Below, in pieces: positions 59,349 through 64,000 of a stretch of DNA of 64,000 nt. The stretch covers positions 62,001 to 126,000 of the forward strand of contig JAMLGI010000001.1 of assembly GCA_023958085.1 (NCBI GenBank). The letters run 5' to 3'. Below the pieces are notes generated by a model. It saw only the letters and a list, made by a program, of their open reading frames with translations, ran no database searches and was not told the DNA's origin. Within the stretch, counting starts at the first letter, position 1; each line of letters starts with the position of its first letter. Both the position numbers and the translations under genes were made by a program. The stretch comes from Solirubrobacterales bacterium. Lineage in GTDB: Bacteria > Actinomycetota > Thermoleophilia > Solirubrobacterales > 70-9.

Positions 59349-60638
59349 TCAGGTGGCCGAGCCGAGCAGGCGCGGCGGCAGCCAGGTGTAGAGGTTCTCC
59401 ATCAGCTCCACATCCTCGACCGTGATCCGCTCGTCGGCACCGTGAACCAGGGGTTTGGTTTCGGCCAGGGTCATCCGCTGCGGGGCGAACCCGTACACGG
59501 TGGCTCCGAATGCCTTGCGGAACCAGTGACTGTCCGAGAACCCCGGCATCACGATTGGCAGGACGGTCGCCCCCGGTTCGGTTTCGGCGGTCCATTCCTC
59601 CAGTGCCTCGGCCAGCGGACCGCCGTACTCGGAGCTGGAACCGACAACCGGCCGACGGAACTCGATCTCCCACTCACCCTCCCCGAGTACCGACTCGATC
59701 CGTTCCAGAACCTGGTCCGGGGTCATCCCGGGCGGGGTGCGGCAGTCGACCACCAGCCCGGCCCGGGAGGGGATCACGTTCTCGCGGCTGGAGGCGGTGG
59801 CCATGGTCGGGGCGAGGGTCACCCCAAGCATCGGATCGGCCAGCAGTTTCGCGATCAGTGGATCCCCGTCCTCCACCTCCTGCAGGGCATCCTCAAGGTT
59901 GTCCGGCAGATGGCCGAGCAGGCGCTCCAGGAAACGCTCGGTGTCCGAGGTCGCTTCGTGATTCGGCTGGTTGTGGAGCCGGGACAGGGCCGGAGCCAGC
60001 TTCAGCAGGGCGTTGTCCCCGACCCGGGGCAGTGAGCCGTGACCGGCCTCCCCCTTCGCCCGGAGATTGAAGTGAAAGGTGCCCTTCTCCCCGACCGAGA
60101 GGGTGAAGAAGCGACGTCCGTCGAACTCGACCGTCTCGCCGCCACCCTCGTTCACGACCCAATCGCAGCGAACCTTCTCCGGCATCTCCTGGCAGAGCCA
60201 CTTGGCCCCGTGGTCGGCCCCGGTCTCCTCGTCGGCGGCGACCACCAGCAGCAGATCGCCGGCCTCCGGGCGCCAGCCCCGTTCGGCCAGGGTGATGCAG
60301 GCGGCCGTCGACGCGGCGACCTGGTCCTTCATGTCGAGCGCCCCGCGCCCCCAGATGTAGCCGTCTTCAAGATCGCCGGACCACGGATCGTGTGACCACT
60401 CCTCCGGATCGGCGGGAACGGTGTCCACATGGCTGATCAGGGCAAGAACCGGACCGGGCCTTGCGCCTCTCAGCCGGGCGACCAGATTGGGGCGGTCGGG
60501 GGTCCTCGCCAGCAGCTCGCACTCCCACCCGGCGGACTCGAGCAGATCCTTGAGGAACTCGAGGGCGGGACCCTCGTTTCCGGGCGGGTTCACGGTGTTG
60601 AACCGGATCAGTTGCTGGAGCAGGCCGGGTGCCTTCAT
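59349..60638 (-). CDS. M20-family metallopeptidase/deacylase
   Basis: A 429-residue protein starts at ATG 60638; the open frame continues upstream but only into the divergent rarA region. It has IRFNTVNPPGNEG, LALISHVDTVPAD (zinc His/Asp), WGRGALDMKDQVAAS, VAADEETGADHGAKW (catalytic glutamate) and VMPGFSDSHWFR. M20 enzymes split dipeptides or N-acyl groups. The substrate is not resolved. GATACT ends 6 nt before the start. Confidence 0.85.
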   Translation of the reverse strand: MKAPGLLQQLIRFNTVNPPGNEGPALEFLKDLLESAGWECELLARTPDRPNLVARLRGARPGPVLALISHVDTVPADPEEWSHDPWSGDLEDGYIWGRGALDMKDQVAASTAACITLAERGWRPEAGDLLLVVAADEETGADHGAKWLCQEMPEKVRCDWVVNEGGGETVEFDGRRFFTLSVGEKGTFHFNLRAKGEAGHGSLPRVGDNALLKLAPALSRLHNQPNHEATSDTERFLERLLGHLPDNLEDALQEVEDGDPLIAKLLADPMLGVTLAPTMATASSRENVIPSRAGLVVDCRTPPGMTPDQVLERIESVLGEGEWEIEFRRPVVGSSSEYGGPLAEALEEWTAETEPGATVLPIVMPGFSDSHWFRKAFGATVYGFAPQRMTLAETKPLVHGADERITVEDVELMENLYTWLPPRLLGSAT

Positions 60639-60722
60639 CGGCGCAGTATCCCAGCAGCCCGGATCGATGGCGTGGTCGGGACGGTTCGGGACTGCGCCGG
60701 ACCGGGGTTCATACTCCGGCCC

Positions 60723-62063
60723 ATGTCCGACCAGCTTTTCGATGCAGGCGGGATCGAAGACCGGGCCGGGGACCCCGGGACCGATCCGGTCGGTCCGGAC
60801 GCCCCGTTGGCCGCCCGGATGCGCCCCCGCGAACTCGGCGAGGTGGTCGGCCAGGAGCACATCCTCGCCACCGGAACCGCGCTACGGGGAACGGTCGAGT
60901 CCGGTCGCCCGCACAGCATGATTCTCTACGGCCCGCCCGGCACCGGCAAGACAACCCTGGCCCGAATCATCGCGGCCGCCTCCGACGGGGCGTTCGAGGA
61001 GGAGTCGGCGGTGAACGCGGGCCGGGCCGAGATCCGGGCGGTGATCGCCCGGGCCGATGAGCGGCGCAGGCACGATCGTCGCACGGTGCTCTTCCTCGAC
61101 GAGATCCACCGGTTCAACAAGGCCCAGCAGGACGCCCTGCTGCCGGCGGTCGAGTCGGGAGTGCTCACCCTGATCGGGGCGACCACCGAGAACCCGTACT
61201 TCGAGGTGAACCGGGCCCTGATCTCGCGCTGCCAGATCTACGAAATGCAGCCGCTCGGGGCGACCGAGATCGAGGCCCTGATCCACCGGGCTCTGGCCGA
61301 TCCCGACCGCGGGGTCGCCGGTCGGGTCGAGCTCGAACCGGAGGCGGTCGTGTTGCTGGCCGAGCGGACCGGCGGTGACGCCCGGGCGGCCCTCGCCGCC
61401 CTGGAGCGGCTCGCCGCCGCGGGCGGGACTGCCGGGGTCGCCGAGGCGGGAGACGCACTCCAGGCGCAGGCGATCGCCTACGACAAGGGCGGCGACCATC
61501 ACTACGACTACATCTCGGCCTGGATCAAGGCGACCCGCGGCTCCGACCCGGACGCCTCGCTCTACTACCTGGCGGTGATGCTCGAGGGCGGCGAGGACCC
61601 ACGATTCATCGCCCGGCGGATGGTGATCCTCGCCTCCGAGGACATCTCCAACGCCGATCCGCAGGCACTCTCGGTGGCGACCGCCGCCGCCGCAGCTGTT
61701 GATCGGGTCGGGCTTCCCGAGGCGGCGATCAACCTCGCTCAGGCTGCCACCTATCTGGCCCTGGCCCCGAAATCGAACGCCTCGTACATGGCCCTGAACC
61801 GGGCCCGTGAGGAGGTCCAAAGGAACGGGCCGAAACTGCCTCCGGACCGGCTTCGCGACAGCCACTACTCCGGCGCAGACGAGCTCGGCCGGGGCGAGGG
61901 CTACATCTACCCGCATGATCTCGAGGGCGGGGTGAGTGAGCAGTCGCTGATGCCGGAGGGGCTCGAGGGACTGCGGTTCTATGAGCCGACCGAGTACGGC
62001 CTGGAGCAGGAGCTGGCCCGTCGCAAACGTGCGGTCGATCGGATCCGTTCCGCCGCCGGCTGA
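60723..62063 (+). CDS. rarA: Replication-associated recombination protein A (AAA+ ATPase)
   Basis: A 446-residue AAA+ protein starts at ATG 60723 (a longer open frame overlaps the divergent M20 gene). It has the [16 protein letters not shown] box, Walker [16 protein letters not shown], Walker [20 protein letters not shown], sensor 1 [13 protein letters not shown], then the MgsA C-terminus [39 protein letters not shown]. It works on stalled replication forks. A strong terminator-like hairpin follows. Confidence 0.93.
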   Translation: MSDQLFDAGGIEDRAGDPGTDPVGPDAPLAARMRPRELGEVVGQEHILATGTALRGTVESGRPHSMILYGPPGTGKTTLARIIAAASDGAFEEESAVNAGRAEIRAVIARADERRRHDRRTVLFLDEIHRFNKAQQDALLPAVESGVLTLIGATTENPYFEVNRALISRCQIYEMQPLGATEIEALIHRALADPDRGVAGRVELEPEAVVLLAERTGGDARAALAALERLAAAGGTAGVAEAGDALQAQAIAYDKGGDHHYDYISAWIKATRGSDPDASLYYLAVMLEGGEDPRFIARRMVILASEDISNADPQALSVATAAAAAVDRVGLPEAAINLAQAATYLALAPKSNASYMALNRAREEVQRNGPKLPPDRLRDSHYSGADELGRGEGYIYPHDLEGGVSEQSLMPEGLEGLRFYEPTEYGLEQELARRKRAVDRIRSAAG

Positions 62064-62196
62064 CTCTCGGCCCGCGCATGGGCGCCACACCGGTATCCAG
62101 GGCTTGTGACAGGTCGGGTGATTCAGCAACTTTTCCCGGCCCAGCGGGTTTTCGATGTAACCCGACTTGAGCAAGACGCCAAGGGGGGTGCTGTGC

Positions 62197-62239
62197 GGCC
62201 GGGGATTCGGACTGGGGATCCCCGGCCCTTTCTTTCCCC
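62197..62239 (+). terminator. Intrinsic terminator after rarA
   Basis: GGCCGGGGAT (62197-62206) pairs perfectly with ATCCCCGGCC (62218-62227) and is followed by CTTTCTTTCCCC. It lies between rarA and the aldehyde dehydrogenase promoter. Confidence 0.75.
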
Positions 62240-62262
62240 TGCGGGCCTTTCCGGAGCTCGCG

Positions 62263-62268
62263 TACACT
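62263..62268 (+). promoter_or_regulatory. -10 hexamer TACACT before aldehyde dehydrogenase
   Basis: TACACT ends 7 nt before ATG 62276, and no Shine-Dalgarno is present. Confidence 0.45.
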
Positions 62269-62275
62269 TGCATTC

Positions 62276-63889
62276 ATGGCCACCGAGACCGCAGCACCGA
62301 GCAAGCCCGACACGAAGTCCACCGGAACCCTCGACTCGCTCAACCCCGCCACCGGTGAGGTTGTCGGCACCGTTGACACGATCACCCCGGACCAGGTTCA
62401 GGGCATCGTCGACGAGGTCGGCCGGGTCCAGCCGGCCTGGGCTGAACTGAAGCCGTCGGACCGGGCCGTCTACATGAAGCGGGCCGCGGACGTCCTGCTT
62501 GATCGGCTCGACGAGATCGCCACCCTGCTCTCGGCCGAACAGGGCAAGCCGATTTCCGAGGCCTACACGATGGAGCTGATCCCCTCGATCGATGCGATCA
62601 GGTGGATCGCCAAGGAGGGGCCGAAGATCCTCAAGGACGAGAAGATCGGCTACCCGCAACCGTTCTTCAAGACCAAGAGCTCGAAGTTCCGCTACGAGCC
62701 GTACGGGGTGGTCGGGGTGATCGCTCCCTGGAACTACCCGTGGACGATCCCGATGCAAGAGATCGCGATCGCCCTGATGGCCGGCAACGGGGTGGTCCTG
62801 AAGCCCGCTTCGCTGACCCCGCTGCTGGGCGAGGCGATCCAGTCCGTGTTCGAGGATGCCGGCTTCCCCCAGGGTCTGATCCGCACCGTCCACGGCGGCG
62901 GCCGGATCGGTGACGCCCTGACCAAGTCCAGTGCCCGCAAGATCTTCTTCACCGGTTCGGTCCCGGTCGGCTACAAGGTCGGCGAGGAGTGTGCCAAGCG
63001 GATGAAGGGCTGTGTGCTTGAGCTCGGCGGCAAGGATCCGATGATCGTGCTTGAGGACGCCAATCTCGACTTCGCGGTTTCGGGGGCGGTCTGGGGCGGT
63101 TTCGCCAACGTCGGTCAGACCTGTGCCGGAATCGAACGGGTCTACGTGATGGAGAACGTGGCCGAGAAGTTCATCGAGGGCGTGGTCGCCGGGGCAAGTG
63201 CGCTCAAGGTCGGCGACCCCTCGCTCTACGACACCGAGATCGGTCCGATGACCTCGGCCGACCAGTACGACATCGTGGTCGAACTGGTCGAGGATGCGGT
63301 CAGGAACGGGGCCGAACTGCGCTGCGGCGGACCGGTCGAGATCGACGGGTTTCCCGACGGCAAGTTCTACGCGCCGGCGGTGCTGACCGGCGTGACCCAG
63401 GACATGCGGATCATGAACGAGGAGGTGTTCGGCCCGGTGCTGCCGATCCTCACGGTCAAGTCGGCCGACGAGGCGGTCGAGTTCGCCAACGACTCCGAGT
63501 TCGGTCTCGGTGCCTCGGTCTGGACCAGGGACCGCCAGAGGGGCGAACGGCTGGCCAACCGGATCGAGTCCGGGATGGTCTGGATCAACGACCACATGTT
63601 CACCCATGGCGCCTGCCAGACCACCTGGGGCGGAGTCAAGGACTCCGGGCTCGGCCACTCTCACTCGAAGTACGGCTTCCTGGAGTGCGTCGAGATCAAG
63701 CTGGTCACCTACGAGCGGGGTCTGACCCGGAACTTCTGGTGGCATCCCTACGACGAGACCCTGGTCAAGGCGATGCGATCCTCGGCCCACCTGCTCTACG
63801 GCAGTGCCACCGAGAAGGTGGAGGCTCTGAAGACCGGAGCGCTGCCGCTGCTCGAGGTCGGCAAGCGAATCACCAGACGCGGCTCCTGA
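62276..63889 (+). CDS. Aldehyde dehydrogenase (succinate-semialdehyde-like)
   Basis: A 537-residue enzyme starts at ATG 62276. It has VIAPWNYPWTIPMQEIAIALMAGNGVVLKPA, FFTGSVPVG, LELGGKDPMIVLEDANLD (catalytic glutamate), NVGQTCAGIERVYV (catalytic cysteine) and EEVFGPVLPILTV. The C-terminus is about 40 residues longer than the common length, with a basic end. It oxidises aldehydes with NAD(P)+. The substrate is not resolved; products of the benzoylformate decarboxylase are one option. Confidence 0.88.
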   Translation: MATETAAPSKPDTKSTGTLDSLNPATGEVVGTVDTITPDQVQGIVDEVGRVQPAWAELKPSDRAVYMKRAADVLLDRLDEIATLLSAEQGKPISEAYTMELIPSIDAIRWIAKEGPKILKDEKIGYPQPFFKTKSSKFRYEPYGVVGVIAPWNYPWTIPMQEIAIALMAGNGVVLKPASLTPLLGEAIQSVFEDAGFPQGLIRTVHGGGRIGDALTKSSARKIFFTGSVPVGYKVGEECAKRMKGCVLELGGKDPMIVLEDANLDFAVSGAVWGGFANVGQTCAGIERVYVMENVAEKFIEGVVAGASALKVGDPSLYDTEIGPMTSADQYDIVVELVEDAVRNGAELRCGGPVEIDGFPDGKFYAPAVLTGVTQDMRIMNEEVFGPVLPILTVKSADEAVEFANDSEFGLGASVWTRDRQRGERLANRIESGMVWINDHMFTHGACQTTWGGVKDSGLGHSHSKYGFLECVEIKLVTYERGLTRNFWWHPYDETLVKAMRSSAHLLYGSATEKVEALKTGALPLLEVGKRITRRGS

Positions 63890-64000
63890 AGCGGAAGCAC
63901 CTCACAGCGGTATCTGTAGCCATCCTGGTGGCGGGAGGGATCGGCCTCACCGCCTGCGGCCAGAGCCGGGACTCAACGTCGAAGCCGGACCCGGCAAGTC
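63886..64000 (+). CDS. Lipoprotein, 3' partial, possible CTG start
   Basis: Frame 63886 reads (CTG)KRKHLTAVSVAILVAGGI, then GLTACGQ: a basic n-region, a hydrophobic core and a lipobox ending in cysteine, the hallmark of a bacterial lipoprotein. No ATG, GTG or TTG exists in frame before the n-region; CTG 63886 overlaps the stop codon of the aldehyde dehydrogenase (CTGA). GTG 63921 would remove the n-region. The gene runs off the right edge. Confidence 0.6.
   Translation, partial: MKRKHLTAVSVAILVAGGIGLTACGQSRDSTSKPDPAS

Overview
The window is about 64 kb of GC-rich DNA with dense short-gap operons, GTG/TTG starts, an AMP-forming type 2 isoleucyl-tRNA synthetase, acyl-CoA carboxylase subunits including a small epsilon-like chain, PPA1498-type metallophosphoesterases and secreted proteins with a lysine/arginine-rich C-terminal beta domain. 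This points to an actinobacterium, and most likely the Thermoleophilia/Solirubrobacterales branch. The taxonomic placement is inferred from gene style, not from a marker search. No rRNA, tRNA, integrase, insertion sequence or CRISPR array was seen.

Layout: 0-2.7 kb holds a membrane-anchored glycosyltransferase (cut by the left edge) and a secreted CARDB-like protein. 3.1-5.4 kb holds acyl-CoA carboxylase beta and epsilon subunits and a dodecin. 5.6-8.1 kb is an assimilatory sulfate cluster, cysH-sat-cysC, of the PAPS type. 8.6-11.5 kb holds a PHP phosphoesterase divergent from the biotin carboxylase/BCCP subunit. 11.5-21.1 kb is an envelope-polymer region: two paralogous five-TM LtaS-like phosphotransferases flanking a YLDPGS mini-membrane protein and a methyltransferase, then two formylglycine sulfatases on the other strand. 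21.1-23.7 kb has polX and a dolichol-phosphate-mannose-synthase-like enzyme. 24.4-27.9 kb has thioredoxin, tautomerase, cupin, SCP-x-type thiolase and acyl-CoA dehydrogenase. 27.9-32.3 kb has a CorA-like channel and ileS. 32.4-40 kb is an accessory stretch with hipBA, an AbrB antitoxin with a decayed VapC, a double SDR, vapBC, a secreted GDPD and a DUF4143 ATPase. 40-44.6 kb pairs benzoylformate decarboxylase with an FAD/Fe-S 2-hydroxyacid dehydrogenase. 44.8-48.8 kb is amt-glnA-pucR, overlapping end to end. 48.9-50.2 kb is fumC. 50.5-55.2 kb holds two paralogous secreted metallophosphoesterases. 55.4-64 kb has two aldehyde dehydrogenases, PAP2 phosphatase, a polytopic membrane protein, methylmalonyl-CoA epimerase, an M20 peptidase, rarA and the start of a lipoprotein.

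Coherent physiology: Sat, CysC and a cluster-less CysH make a self-consistent PAPS route. AccA, AccD, AccE and methylmalonyl-CoA epimerase, with thiolase and acyl-CoA dehydrogenase, indicate fatty-acid/propionyl-CoA handling. Amt, GlnA and a PucR regulator form an ammonium-assimilation unit.

The most unusual content lies between genes. Four intergenic islands (2.8-3.1, 8.1-8.6, 23.7-24.2 and 50.2-50.5 kb), plus the gap after dodecin, carry dispersed palindromic elements that share loops or cores while their stems change in a compensatory way. They are: (I) hairpins with a near-invariant 23-nt loop and unrelated stems; (II) two copies of a 104-nt element with a 17-position closing stem and base-pair covariation; (III) five copies of a nested ~83-bp hairpin in two arrays; and (IV) a GTGAACGTGAAC-containing module next to the arrays and inside the 8.3-kb island. 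A second genome-scale pattern is that many genes have a TANNNT -10 hexamer only 6-11 nt before the start codon and no Shine-Dalgarno, which suggests leaderless or near-leaderless transcription.
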